Shown: positions 1-10,200 of the stretch, in pieces | How the letters are laid out: the number at the start of each line of letters is the position of its first letter | Position numbering within the stretch: the stretch's first letter is position 1 | Assembly (NCBI GenBank): GCA_965231925.1 | Contig: OZ246894.1 | Coordinates: 2,976,001-3,040,000 of the forward strand | From: Poriferisodalis sp965231925 | GTDB lineage: Bacteria > Actinomycetota > Acidimicrobiia > Acidimicrobiales > Poriferisodalaceae | Reading direction: 5' to 3' | DNA: 64,000 nt | The notes under the pieces: model-generated | Seen by the model: the letters and a program-made list of their open reading frames with translations, nothing else | Told to the model about the DNA's origin: nothing | Databases searched by the model: none | Program-made: the position numbers and the translations under genes

Positions 1-2570
<2,570 letters not shown>

Positions 2571-2678
2571 CAGTTCGATCCCCCAAGAGGCTGCGCCGAC
2601 AGGCACAGCCGTGGCCCGAGCGGCCCGTGAGCGACAGCGAACAAGAGCGCGAAACAGTAGGCACGGCAACGAGAGGGT

Positions 2679-3857
2679 TCACCCATCGGCGCGTCCTCCG
2701 AGACGACTGGCAGCACCGTTGGGCCGGCGAGTGCCGCCCCAGAACGACGACATGAGGTCGGCGAAGCGGTCGAACAGGTAGCGCGAGTCATGCGGGCCGG
2801 GGCTCGCCTCGGGGTGATACTGCACGCAGAAGGCGGGCAGGTCGCGGCAGGCGAAGCCTTCGAGCGCACCGTCATTCAGGCACACGTGCGTCTCGTCCAC
2901 GCCGGGCACCGAGCCCGACTCGATGGCGAAGTTGTGGTTCTGGCTGGTGATCTCGATGCGGCCGGTGGACTCGTCACGCACCGGCACGTTGCCGCCGTGG
3001 TGACCGAAGGGCAGCTTGTAGGAGCGGCCGCCGAGCGCAAGCCCGAGCACCTGCTGGCCGAGGCAGATGCCGAAGATCGGCACCTCGCCGAGCAGGTCGC
3101 CCAGCGCAGTGGTGACGCTGCCGGCCATCTGGGGATCGCCGGGGCCGTTCGAGAGGAACACACCGTGGGGCTCGCGGGCGAGCACCTCGTCGGCGGCGGT
3201 GCCAGCCGGCACGACCTCGACGGTTGCGATGCGCCCGAGATTCGCGGTAATGGCGCGCTTGATGCCCAGGTCGTAGGCGACCACGCGCCACGGCCCGTCG
3301 CCGGCGGTGTATGGCTCGGCGGTGGTGACCTCGCTGACGAGGTCGACTCCGGCGGTGCCGGGCTCGGCTTGGGCTGCGGCGGCGAGCCGATCCAGTGCCG
3401 CGTCGTCGGGCGCGGGGCCGAAGGCTCCGGGCATGGCGCCGCAGTCGCGCACATGTCGTGTGAGCCGGCGTGTGTCCACGCCGGCGATGCCGGCGATGCC
3501 GTGGCGGGCGAGGTAGGCGTCGAGGTCGCTGTCGGAACGCCAGTTGGAGCGACGGCGGGCCAGATCGCGGACAACGACGCCCCGGCAGAAGGGGCGGCGA
3601 GACTCCGCGTCGGCCGCGGTAGTGCCGTAGTTGCCGATGTGGGGATAGGTGAACGCGATGATCTGGCCCGCGTACGACGGGTCGGTGATGACCTCCTGGT
3701 AGCCGGTCATCACCGTGTTGAACACGACCTCGCCCGAGGCCGTCCCTGCCGGCCCAGGAGCGGGCGCGCCGATCGTCTCGCCCTCGAAGACCGTTCCGTC
3801 GGCGAGGACCAGTGCACCGGGCGCGGGTGCGGCGAGGTTGTCTGCGGCTGCGGTCAT
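2679..3857 (-). CDS. carA: carbamoyl-phosphate synthase small (glutaminase) subunit
   Basis: Class I glutamine amidotransferase that releases ammonia for CarB. At 392 residues it is of normal length. The N-terminal CPSase small-chain domain shows LVLADGTVFEGETIG and TGYQEVITDPSYAGQ. The C-terminal amidotransferase domain carries the nucleophile motif FGICLGQQVLG and the catalytic HPE in QYHPEASPGPHDS. The ATG at 3857 overlaps the TGA of the pyrC-like gene (ATGA), which implies translational coupling. An in-frame extension upstream to 4031 lies inside the pyrC-like gene and is not needed. Confidence 0.97.
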   Translation of the reverse strand: MTAAADNLAAPAPGALVLADGTVFEGETIGAPAPGPAGTASGEVVFNTVMTGYQEVITDPSYAGQIIAFTYPHIGNYGTTAADAESRRPFCRGVVVRDLARRRSNWRSDSDLDAYLARHGIAGIAGVDTRRLTRHVRDCGAMPGAFGPAPDDAALDRLAAAAQAEPGTAGVDLVSEVTTAEPYTAGDGPWRVVAYDLGIKRAITANLGRIATVEVVPAGTAADEVLAREPHGVFLSNGPGDPQMAGSVTTALGDLLGEVPIFGICLGQQVLGLALGGRSYKLPFGHHGGNVPVRDESTGRIEITSQNHNFAIESGSVPGVDETHVCLNDGALEGFACRDLPAFCVQYHPEASPGPHDSRYLFDRFADLMSSFWGGTRRPNGAASRLGGRADG

Positions 3858-5215
3858 CGGGTCGTTCCTGCGGCGAGCGCAGCGACGGTACCGGCAGGGC
3901 TGCGCAGTGCACCGCCGGCCACGACAGGACGTCCGGCAACGACTGTCGCGGTCACCATCACGTCCATCTGGCGGTCTCGGTGCGGGGTGTTGCGCGCCAT
4001 CGAGACCGAACCTCGCTCGGCCAAGGTCCAAGGGCGATCAAGATCGAGCACCGCGAGATTGGCCGGCTGTCCGGGCTCGATCGCACCGCCGCCCACATGC
4101 GTGGCGCCAGTCAGCTCGGCGGGTCGCCAGGCGAGCGCGTCCAACGCTGTTTCGAGGCTGATCCGGGGGTGGCCGAAGACGATTGCAGCGCAGGTTTCCA
4201 GCGCCGCCACGCCGGGCAACGCCTCGTCGAAGGGAAGGTCCTTCGCCTGCGGCGGCACCGGGGAGTGGCCACTGACCACGGCGTCGATGGTGCGGTCGCT
4301 GACGCCGGCGATGAGCGCCTCCTGATCGTCCGAGGTGCGGTACGGCGGCTCGGCGCGCATGAGCGTGTCGTAGCCGTCGGCATCGGCGTCGACGAAGAGC
4401 AAGTGCTCAGCGGTGACCGATGCAGAGATGTCCAAGCCCTCGGCTTTGGCGGCGCGCACCAACTCGACAGTGCGGGCCGCACTGATGCGGTCGAGGTGCA
4501 GGCGCCCTCCGGTGAGCCGTGCAACGCCGATGGCGGCGGCTGCGGCGAGCTCTTCGGAGGCTGCGGGTTCGCCCGCCAGGCCCATCCGTGCCGACACTGC
4601 GCCCTCGGCAACGGCGGCCGTTCCGTGGAGATGCGCCGTGGCTGGGCGCACCGACACGGTTGCGCCGAGCGGCCCGGCGTACTGCAGCGCGCGGCGCAGC
4701 AGGCCGATGTCTGCCAGCGGGCACACGTCGGTGAACCAGCGGACACCAGCGTCGGCCAACTCTGCCATCGGCGACAGGCGCAGCCCGGCCCGGTCGGCGG
4801 TGATCGTGGCAGCCGCGATGACGGCGCAGCATCCCGCAGCGGCGTTGCGGCGCAGCTCGGCAAGCTGGCCCAGACGGTCGAGCGGCGGGTCGGTGTCGGG
4901 CTGTGCGAGCACGGCGGTGAACCCGCCAAGTGCTGCGGCCGCAGCGGCGGTGGCGACGGTCTCGGCCTCTTCGTTACCCGGCTCGCCGAGACGTGCGAAC
5001 AAGTCGATCAGACCCGAGGCGACGACGCATCCGGTTGCATCGACGACGTGCACGGAACCGTGGCGGTCTGTGCCGGGCGGTTCCACTGCGGCGATGTGTC
5101 CGTCTGCGACGGTGACGTCCGCACGCCGGCGACCAGCACGCTCGACGATCTCGCCGCCCGCGAGCACAAACGGCTCACCGGCGGTCGGCAGCGGCGTCTC
5201 CGACACTTCAAGCAC
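3854..5215 (-). CDS. dihydroorotase-like protein without metal ligands (PyrC'-type, probably inactive)
   Basis: 453 residues of dihydroorotase/amidohydrolase fold, in the pyrC position of the operon. The alignable landmarks are altered. The metal-binding DLHVHLREPG is DLFARLGEPG (both His lost). The usual AHCE is replaced near VSVRPATAHLHG. HVCHVS is LHLDRIS. TPHHLL is TAEHLL. The catalytic TDHAPH is SGHSPV. Fold-conserved stretches such as PFDEALPGVAALET and GGFTAVLAQPDT remain. It therefore looks like a full-length, selected protein without dihydroorotase chemistry. Established parallel: in Pseudomonas an inactive PyrC' encoded by a gene overlapping pyrB is needed to assemble aspartate transcarbamoylase. 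Here the start overlaps the end of pyrB by 8 bases. The active dihydroorotase should then be encoded elsewhere. Confidence 0.85.
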   Translation of the reverse strand: MLEVSETPLPTAGEPFVLAGGEIVERAGRRRADVTVADGHIAAVEPPGTDRHGSVHVVDATGCVVASGLIDLFARLGEPGNEEAETVATAAAAAALGGFTAVLAQPDTDPPLDRLGQLAELRRNAAAGCCAVIAAATITADRAGLRLSPMAELADAGVRWFTDVCPLADIGLLRRALQYAGPLGATVSVRPATAHLHGTAAVAEGAVSARMGLAGEPAASEELAAAAAIGVARLTGGRLHLDRISAARTVELVRAAKAEGLDISASVTAEHLLFVDADADGYDTLMRAEPPYRTSDDQEALIAGVSDRTIDAVVSGHSPVPPQAKDLPFDEALPGVAALETCAAIVFGHPRISLETALDALAWRPAELTGATHVGGGAIEPGQPANLAVLDLDRPWTLAERGSVSMARNTPHRDRQMDVMVTATVVAGRPVVAGGALRSPAGTVAALAAGTTR

Positions 5216-6281
5216 CGCCCTGGCTCGTTGATGCCGCGGCGGGTTCGGCCCCGGTGATGTCTGCGCTCGGCAGCGCTGTTCCCGATCCGATCAGGCGGAA
5301 CAGCACGGCCATGCGGGCGGCCACGCCGTGGGAGACCTGCTGGGTGACCAGCACCCGGTTCGCGGCGAGGTCTTCGAACACCGCGCCGGCGATCTCGATG
5401 CCGCGGTTCATCGGACCCGGATGGGTGATGACCGCGTCGGGTGCCAGACGTTGGGCTCGCTCGGCGGTGAGTCCGTAACGAGCCACGTACTCGGGAACCG
5501 ATCCGATCAGCCCGTCGATCATGCGCTCGCGCTGGCAGCGCAGCAGACCCACCACGTCGAGTTCGTCGAGCACGTCGTCGAAGCTGTGGGTGATCTCGAC
5601 ACGCTTGGCTGCTTCGGTCGGGAGCCAGCAGTCGATCCAATCACGCGGCTGGGCGGGCAGCAGCGTCGGCGGCGCGACCAGCACGATGCTGGCGCCGAGT
5701 GCGGTGTAGGCCTCGATGTCGCTGCGAGCAACGCGGCTGTGCACGATGTCGCCGACGATGCCGATGCGCAGCCCGGCCAGCGTGGGCTCGTCAGTGTCGG
5801 GGGCGCCCCGCTGACCGTCGGTCATCGGGGTGAAGTGCCGCCACAGCGTGTAGGCGTCTTGCAGGCCTTGGGTGGGATGGGAGTGCCAGCCATCGCCGCC
5901 GTTGAGCACAGCGACGCCGTCATCGGCCCACCGGGCAATCTGGGCGGGCACCCCGGCGCTGCGATGCCGTATCACCGCCGCGTGAATGCCCATCGCCTGA
6001 ACGGTTTCGAACGTGTCGCGGATCGACTCGCCCTTGGCCAGCGACGACGAGGCCGCCGAGAAGTTGAGCACGTCGGCAGACAGGCGCTTCGCAGCCGTCT
6101 CGAAGGCGAGCCGGGTCCGCGTGGATTCCTCGAAGAACAGCGTGGCCACGGTGCGGCCCCGCAGCGCCGGCACTCTGGGAATCGGCCGACGGCCCACTTC
6201 GACGAATCGATCGGTGAGCGACAGCAGCTCGGCGATGCCTTCGGGGCCGAGCTCGCCCAGGGTCAGCAGGTGCCCGCTCAC
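5208..6281 (-). CDS. pyrB: aspartate carbamoyltransferase catalytic subunit
   Basis: Condenses carbamoyl phosphate and aspartate to N-carbamoyl aspartate. The 357 residues include the carbamoyl-phosphate loop FFEESTRTRLAFE (usually FFEPSTRTR), HRSAGVP, and the HPTQGLQDAY motif. The C-terminal half has VLVTQQVSHGVAARMAVLF. It is longer than the usual 305-320 residues because of an insert of about 20 residues after LWRHF and a tail. The ATG at 6281 overlaps the pyrR stop by 4 bases, and the 3' end overlaps the pyrC-like gene by 8 bases. No pyrI regulatory gene is present, which fits a class A-type complex with the neighbouring inactive dihydroorotase homologue (inference). Confidence 0.96.
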   Translation of the reverse strand: MSGHLLTLGELGPEGIAELLSLTDRFVEVGRRPIPRVPALRGRTVATLFFEESTRTRLAFETAAKRLSADVLNFSAASSSLAKGESIRDTFETVQAMGIHAAVIRHRSAGVPAQIARWADDGVAVLNGGDGWHSHPTQGLQDAYTLWRHFTPMTDGQRGAPDTDEPTLAGLRIGIVGDIVHSRVARSDIEAYTALGASIVLVAPPTLLPAQPRDWIDCWLPTEAAKRVEITHSFDDVLDELDVVGLLRCQRERMIDGLIGSVPEYVARYGLTAERAQRLAPDAVITHPGPMNRGIEIAGAVFEDLAANRVLVTQQVSHGVAARMAVLFRLIGSGTALPSADITGAEPAAASTSQGGA

Positions 6282-6844
6282 TTGCGCATCTCCCCCAGCA
6301 AGACGCCCTCGAGCGTGACGTCCACCATCTCGTCGCGGCTGGTGGGCAGGTTCTTGCCGACGAAGTCGGGGCGGATGGGCAGCTCGCGGTGACCGCGGTC
6401 GATCACCACGGCGAGCTGCACGGCGCGGGGTCGCCCGAAGTCGTTCAGGGCGTCGAGCGCGGCGCGGATGGTGCGGCCGGTGAACAGCACATCGTCGACC
6501 AGCACGACGGTCATGCCGTCGAGGTCGAAGGGGATGTCGGTGACGGCTTCGGCCATGACGGGGCGCAGGCCGATGTCGTCGCGGTGCATGACCACATCGA
6601 GCGTGCCGAAGGGCACATCGGTGCCGTCGATCTCGAACAGCAGGCGCACGATCCGCAGCGCAACCTGCACGCCGCCGGTCTGCAGGCCCACCACCACCAG
6701 GTTGTCGAGGCCCTCGTTGCGCTCGATGATCTCGTGGCTGATGCGGGTGAGCGCCCGGTGGATCCCGCTGGAATCGAGAATGGTGGTCCGGGCAACGAAA
6801 ACGCCCCCATACGGGGGCGTCATACGTCGCTCGCGGTCTGCCAC
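6278..6844 (-). CDS. pyrR: PyrR bifunctional pyr-operon regulator / uracil phosphoribosyltransferase
   Basis: UMP/UTP-responsive RNA-binding regulator with a phosphoribosyltransferase fold. The PRPP motif VVLVDDVLFTGRTIRAAL and the family N-terminus ILDSSGIHRALTRISHEI are present. 188 residues. The GTG at 6844 is chosen because AGGAAGGAC lies about eight bases upstream; an internal ATG at 6823 is the alternative. The first 15 codons are unusual because codons 8-15 contain a perfect hairpin (6801-6820). First gene of the pyr operon; the leader carries a PyrR-binding consensus that can pair with the ribosome site. Confidence 0.95.
   Translation of the reverse strand: MADRERRMTPPYGGVFVARTTILDSSGIHRALTRISHEIIERNEGLDNLVVVGLQTGGVQVALRIVRLLFEIDGTDVPFGTLDVVMHRDDIGLRPVMAEAVTDIPFDLDGMTVVLVDDVLFTGRTIRAALDALNDFGRPRAVQLAVVIDRGHRELPIRPDFVGKNLPTSRDEMVDVTLEGVLLGEMRK
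6801..6820 (-). terminator. hairpin with short U-tract inside the first codons of pyrR
   Basis: Read on the minus strand, ACGCCCCC, a four-base loop GUAU and GGGGGCGU form a perfect eight-base-pair stem followed by UUUC. It resembles a weak intrinsic terminator and lies within codons 8-15 of pyrR, downstream of the PyrR element. It could be an attenuator or simply a structure that lowers pyrR translation. Confidence 0.35.
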
Positions 6845-6849
6845 GCGCA

Positions 6850-6885
6850 GGTCCTTCCTGTCCGTACGAGCCTCACTGGACCCGC
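6850..6885 (-). promoter_or_regulatory. PyrR-binding RNA element over the pyrR ribosome site
   Basis: On the minus strand, positions 6881-6869 read GUCCAGUGAGGCU, matching the known PyrR loop consensus ARUCCNGNGAGGYU over its UCCNGNGAGGYU core. GUCC at 6881-6878 can pair with GGAC at 6863-6860 to close a loop. Alternatively GGUCC at 6882-6878 can pair with GGACC at 6854-6850, which is the 3' part of the Shine-Dalgarno AGGAAGGACC. This suggests translational repression of pyrR and the coupled operon, as described for mycobacterial pyr leaders. The switch itself is inferred. Confidence 0.7.
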
Positions 6886-6963
6886 TTCACGGTCAGAATC
6901 GCACCCTAGCGCGGCCCTCCCGCAACCCAGCGCGCAATTTCACATCTCGCTCGTAGCTGGTGC

Positions 6964-6978
6964 TGGTACCATATATGG
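6964..6978 (+). promoter_or_regulatory. overlapping palindromes and -10 before the VapB-like gene
   Basis: Two perfect palindromes, TGGTACCA (6964-6971) and CCATATATGG (6969-6978), overlap immediately before the ATG at 6980. The hexamer TACCAT (6967-6972) sits seven bases before the start and can serve as -10 of a leaderless transcript, since no Shine-Dalgarno is present. Ribbon-helix-helix antitoxins usually bind such sites to autoregulate. The operator role is inferred. Confidence 0.55.
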
Positions 6979-6979
6979 C

Positions 6980-7186
6980 ATGCACAAGACTACGGTCTAC
7001 CTCCCCGAGAAGATCAAGGCCGGTGTAGAGCGCGAAGCCCGGCTCCGGTCGTGCTCCGAAGCCGAAGTCATCCGCCAAGCCGTCGCCGACGCCGTGTCGC
7101 GACCCGCCCCCCGGTCAGGCATCATCGGGGGCGACAGCGCTTGGGCGCTCGAAGTCGACGAGTTGCTCACGGGCTTCGGCCAGTGA
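6980..7186 (+). CDS. ribbon-helix-helix antitoxin, VapB-like
   Basis: 68 residues. The N-terminus MHKTTVYLPEKIKAGVE followed by RSCSEAEVIRQAV is a ribbon-helix-helix DNA-binding domain. The C-terminal third, with WALEVDELLTGFG, is the likely toxin-binding segment. The TGA stop overlaps the GTG start of the PIN-domain gene (GTGA), the usual coupling of antitoxin and toxin. Family assignment comes from pattern and context; the target of the paired toxin cannot be read from sequence. Confidence 0.82.
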   Translation: MHKTTVYLPEKIKAGVEREARLRSCSEAEVIRQAVADAVSRPAPRSGIIGGDSAWALEVDELLTGFGQ

Positions 7187-7599
7187 CCGTCGTCGCCGAC
7201 ACCAGCGCGTTGGTCGCGTTCTACAGCGAATCGGGCGCCCAGCATGACGACGTGACCACGTGGCTCGAAGCCCACGGCGACCTGATGGTCGTCTCGCCCT
7301 ACGTTGTGGCAGAACTCGACTATCTCGTAGCCACGCGCAAGGGGGTGGACGCCGAGTTGGCAGTACTGGCCGAACTGGCCGGAGGCGCATACGAACTCGC
7401 TGCGATGAGCGCCGCCGACATCGCGCTGGCCGCAGATCTCATCGCTCGCTACCGAGGCCTCGGCATCGGAATTACCGATGCTTCGCTGGTGGTGCTCGCC
7501 GCGCGCTACGGGACCGACACCATCCTCACGCTGGACCGCAGGCACTTCGGCGCACTGCGATCCCTGACCGGCGAGCCGCTCAACATCGTTCCGAATTAG
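7183..7599 (+). CDS. PIN-domain ribonuclease toxin, VapC-like
   Basis: 138 residues starting with GTG at 7183 (VTVVADTSALVAFYS). The acidic residues expected of a PIN active site are visible: Asp in VVADTSAL, Glu in VVAELDYL, and two Asp in GITDASLVVLA and ILTLDRRHF. VapC toxins are Mg-dependent RNases that cleave tRNA or rRNA and are neutralised by the upstream antitoxin. The gene converges on the end of the Tad operon with a 10-base gap. A longer upstream extension of this frame only shadows the antitoxin gene. Confidence 0.88.
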   Translation: MTVVADTSALVAFYSESGAQHDDVTTWLEAHGDLMVVSPYVVAELDYLVATRKGVDAELAVLAELAGGAYELAAMSAADIALAADLIARYRGLGIGITDASLVVLAARYGTDTILTLDRRHFGALRSLTGEPLNIVPN

Positions 7600-7609
7600 C
7601 AGCATGTGC

Positions 7610-7981
7610 TCAGGTGCAGGCGGGGAAGCTTGTGCCAGTGAGGTTGGCGACGTTCAGCGCTTCGAGGCTCAGCGCGTGGCGGCCGTGCGCCGGGGCGAGA
7701 CCTCGCAGGATCACCGGCGACCACTTCAGCGACACGTCGGCTCGGACAACATCGCCGTGGCGGCACACCCCGCAGGTCGGCTCGGCGCATCCGGGCGGCG
7801 GCTTGCACCTCTGGGGAACGCTGTCGCCGACGGCGCATGTGTCGAGCGTGACCGTCGCCACCCGCCGGGCCTCGTTCGCGGCGTGATTGCGCAGCCCGAT
7901 GGCCTGGGCGGTGTCTGCTGCGGCGGCGCTGAACAGTGCGCACATCGCTGCCAGCGCCAGTGCGACGAGGGGTGTGCTCAT
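7610..7981 (-). CDS. small secreted protein at the end of the Tad operon
   Basis: 123 residues. The N-terminus MSTPLVALALAAMCALFSA is a signal peptide or single membrane anchor, followed by AAADTAQAIGLRNHAANEAR, the Ala-rich helix seen after the anchor in TadE/TadG-like minor pilins. Six Cys follow in the body (CAVGDS, RCKPPPGC, TCGVC) and one near the end (FPACT). The start lies two bases after the stop of the previous TadE-like gene, so they are co-transcribed. Probably a minor pilus or export component; no precise family recognised. Confidence 0.65.
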   Translation of the reverse strand: MSTPLVALALAAMCALFSAAAADTAQAIGLRNHAANEARRVATVTLDTCAVGDSVPQRCKPPPGCAEPTCGVCRHGDVVRADVSLKWSPVILRGLAPAHGRHALSLEALNVANLTGTSFPACT

Positions 7982-7983
7982 GG

Positions 7984-8400
7984 CTATGGCGTCGGATCTT
8001 CCGGCACGGGCACGGCGACTCGGGCGCGGACGGTGTCGGCGAAGAGCGGCGACACCGCCAGCGGGCAGATCACATCGACGCTGAGTGCTGCCGGTTCAGC
8101 GTCACCCGGCAGGCGATGCACTGCCGCAGCGACTTCGAAGCGAGCATCGGCGGTGTCGCAGTCGGACACGGCCGCAGCGCCGACGACGCGCGCAGCGATA
8201 TCTGCGGCATGGCCATCGAGCTCGGCAGCGGTGATATCCGCCGGTGGCGACGAGAGGGCGCTGGCGGCGTAGTGCGCCGCCTCGGTGCTTGCCGCATGGA
8301 CGCTGCCAGCGGCACGAGTGGCGTCGCCCGAGTAGTCCACCAGCCAGATGCCGAACACCAGCACAGCCACCACACTGAGCATGCCAACGCTCTCATCCAT
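7984..8400 (-). CDS. TadE-like minor pilin/assembly protein
   Basis: 138 residues from the ATG at 8400. MDESVGMLSVVAVLVFGIWL is a short charged leader plus one membrane helix, followed by an Ala-rich amphipathic stretch (GSVHAASTEAAHYAASAL). This is the layout of TadE-like pseudopilins. A longer frame up to 8520 would add a non-homologous Arg-rich leader and is not favoured. Predicted to sit in the inner membrane with its C-terminal domain outside. Confidence 0.68.
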   Translation of the reverse strand: MDESVGMLSVVAVLVFGIWLVDYSGDATRAAGSVHAASTEAAHYAASALSSPPADITAAELDGHAADIAARVVGAAAVSDCDTADARFEVAAAVHRLPGDAEPAALSVDVICPLAVSPLFADTVRARVAVPVPEDPTP

Positions 8401-8568
8401 GGGCCCACGCCCCCTGAGACGGCATGACCCGAATTTGTTGCTCACGAACGGTGCGGCAACCGAACGACACGTCGCCGCTGCGTCGGCGCCGAGCAGGCCG
8501 GCGCCGAGCCGTGCGGTCACCAGGCGACCGGCAACACCATTCCCAGATCGGATGGCTGTCAGCCGTGC

Positions 8569-8985
8569 TCAGCATGGCGGTGCCACCGGGGCTCGAAGCG
8601 CGGCGCCGGTGGCGGACGACGGACGGCGACAGGCCACGCCGAGGGCGCCGCGAGATCCGAGCCAGCCGTCGGAAGTGACGCGGACCGACACGATGACCGA
8701 GCATGTCCCATCGGCGCGCACCTCGACGGATGTGGGATGAATGGCCGCGAGCTGCGCCGTGCGGCTCACGGCCGCCCGTGCCGCCGCTGTTGGTGCACCG
8801 ATTGGAAGGCTCGCTTCGGTGCAGTCCCAGTCCGGCGGCACGAGATCGATGACAGCAACCGCAGCGGCGTCAGCGGCACCCTGCGCAGAGGCAGCGCCGA
8901 CCTGCCGGGTGAACAGCGAGATCACCAGCGCCATGAACACCGCCAGCACGCTGAACAACCGCAGAATCGAGAGTGAGCTGTCCAT
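8569..8985 (-). CDS. TadE/TadG-like membrane-anchored pilus protein
   Basis: 138 residues. One N-terminal membrane helix (LRLFSVLAVFMALVISLF) is followed by VGAASAQGAADAAAVAVIDL, the Ala-rich segment typical of actinobacterial TadE-like proteins of the Tad/helicase neighbourhood. Cys in DWDCTE, GTCSVI and VACRR may form extracytoplasmic disulfides. Lies between the pilin-like gene and the next TadE-like gene. Confidence 0.7.
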   Translation of the reverse strand: MDSSLSILRLFSVLAVFMALVISLFTRQVGAASAQGAADAAAVAVIDLVPPDWDCTEASLPIGAPTAAARAAVSRTAQLAAIHPTSVEVRADGTCSVIVSVRVTSDGWLGSRGALGVACRRPSSATGAALRAPVAPPC

Positions 8986-9047
8986 GGTCTAAGGGATCAC
9001 GTCGCGGGCCGACATAGCCGGCAAGGCTTAGTTGATCCCACGGCGAA

Positions 9048-9254
9048 CTAACCGCACTTCGTGGTGTTGCTGGCATTCCAAGTGCCGCCCACGGCCTTGC
9101 AGAGCGCCTCTGTTTGGATCTTCGAGTATTTCACTGCGTCGCCAGTCGACTGCGGGGCGTTTGCGCCGAGGGTGGTCCACATGACCGTCACCACCAGCAC
9201 TGAGGCGGCGACGGCGGCGGCGATGAAAATCAGCTTCGTGACTGGTGAATCCAT
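9048..9254 (-). CDS. small pilin-like protein (candidate major pilin of the Tad locus)
   Basis: 68 residues from the ATG at 9254, preceded by AAGGAG at good spacing. A short charged leader (MDSPVTK) is followed by one hydrophobic helix (LIFIAAAVAASVLVVTVMW) and a short C-terminal domain with two Cys (ALCKAVGG, TTKCG) that could close a disulfide loop. Size and position just after tadC fit a Flp-type pilin, but the canonical Glu-Tyr motif of Flp prepilins is absent. Function is inferred from context. Confidence 0.6.
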   Translation of the reverse strand: MDSPVTKLIFIAAAVAASVLVVTVMWTTLGANAPQSTGDAVKYSKIQTEALCKAVGGTWNASNTTKCG

Positions 9255-9432
9255 GAGTTGGCTCCTTGGCCGTTTCTTCGGGTGTTTGGGACTTGTGGGT
9301 TTCAGGGAACGAATCCGACAGGCAGGCTGCCGCAGGCGCACCTCGCCGGCGATGCCATGAGAGGCGCGCGCTCGTCGTCCGCGAAGACGCGGTGGCGGTG
9401 CTCATGGCGACGGCAGGGCATGGCGAGCGGCC

Positions 9433-10200
9433 TCACACGCTCGGCAGGGTCATGACGATGGTGCCCATGACGACGGCGGAGGCCACGACAGCGAGCAGCG
9501 AGGCCGATGCACCGACGGTTCGGCCGAGGCGGTCGATGGCTTCGCGGCGGCGGTCGTCGATGGCTCGCACCACGCGGTCCAGGACGCGGTCGAGCAGTTG
9601 CGATGCGGCAGCACCGGATCGTTCGGCGGCGTCCACCGTGCGCAGCAGCGAGGCGGTCGGCGAATCGGCGAGTTGCGCCGCTACCGCAGCGAGCGGGTCG
9701 CGGCCACCGATCACCGCTGCGTTGACGGCACCGGCGGCTGGTGCAAACGCCGGGTCGGTGACTCGCTCCGCCGCGTCGAGCACGGCCACGCCGATGGGCC
9801 GTCCGGCTGCGACGAACAAGCGGATGCGGCGCAGCCACAGCAGCACGGCCCCGTCCAGCCGGCGGCGATGACCTGACAGCACAGCACTGGTGATCACGGC
9901 CGGCACAGCCCACGACGCCACAACGGCAACCAGCAGCGACCACGCCATGGCTGAAGCAGGCGAGGCTGCGCCTTGTGCAGGCAGCCGTGCCCCGGCCACG
10001 AAGCCCACCGCGATGGCCGCGACTGCCACAGCGACAGTGAGCATCGTGAGACGAGCGGTGCTCCAGCCCAGCGCGGCCAAGCTCCGGCGGTTGCGGCGCT
10101 TGCGTTCAGTCGCCGAGAGCGAGGCGAGCGCGGCCAACGCGCCAAGCCCTGCCAGAGCCCACAGCGCGACAGTGCCGAGCGGTGGCACAGGACCGCTCAC
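9433..10200 (-). CDS. TadC-like type II secretion F-domain membrane protein
   Basis: 255 residues from the GTG at 10200 (VSGPVPPLGTVALWAL). Hydrophobic helices lie near the N-terminus, in the middle and at the C-terminus (ASASLLAVVASAVVMGTIVM). The cytoplasmic segment has the F-domain pattern of Ala-rich amphipathic helices (SLLRTVDAAERSGAAASQLL). It partners TadB as the inner-membrane platform of the pilus machine. The GTG start overlaps the stop of a 20-codon reading frame (GTGA), and longer starts would run back into tadB. Confidence 0.75.
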   Translation of the reverse strand: MSGPVPPLGTVALWALAGLGALAALASLSATERKRRNRRSLAALGWSTARLTMLTVAVAVAAIAVGFVAGARLPAQGAASPASAMAWSLLVAVVASWAVPAVITSAVLSGHRRRLDGAVLLWLRRIRLFVAAGRPIGVAVLDAAERVTDPAFAPAAGAVNAAVIGGRDPLAAVAAQLADSPTASLLRTVDAAERSGAAASQLLDRVLDRVVRAIDDRRREAIDRLGRTVGASASLLAVVASAVVMGTIVMTLPSV

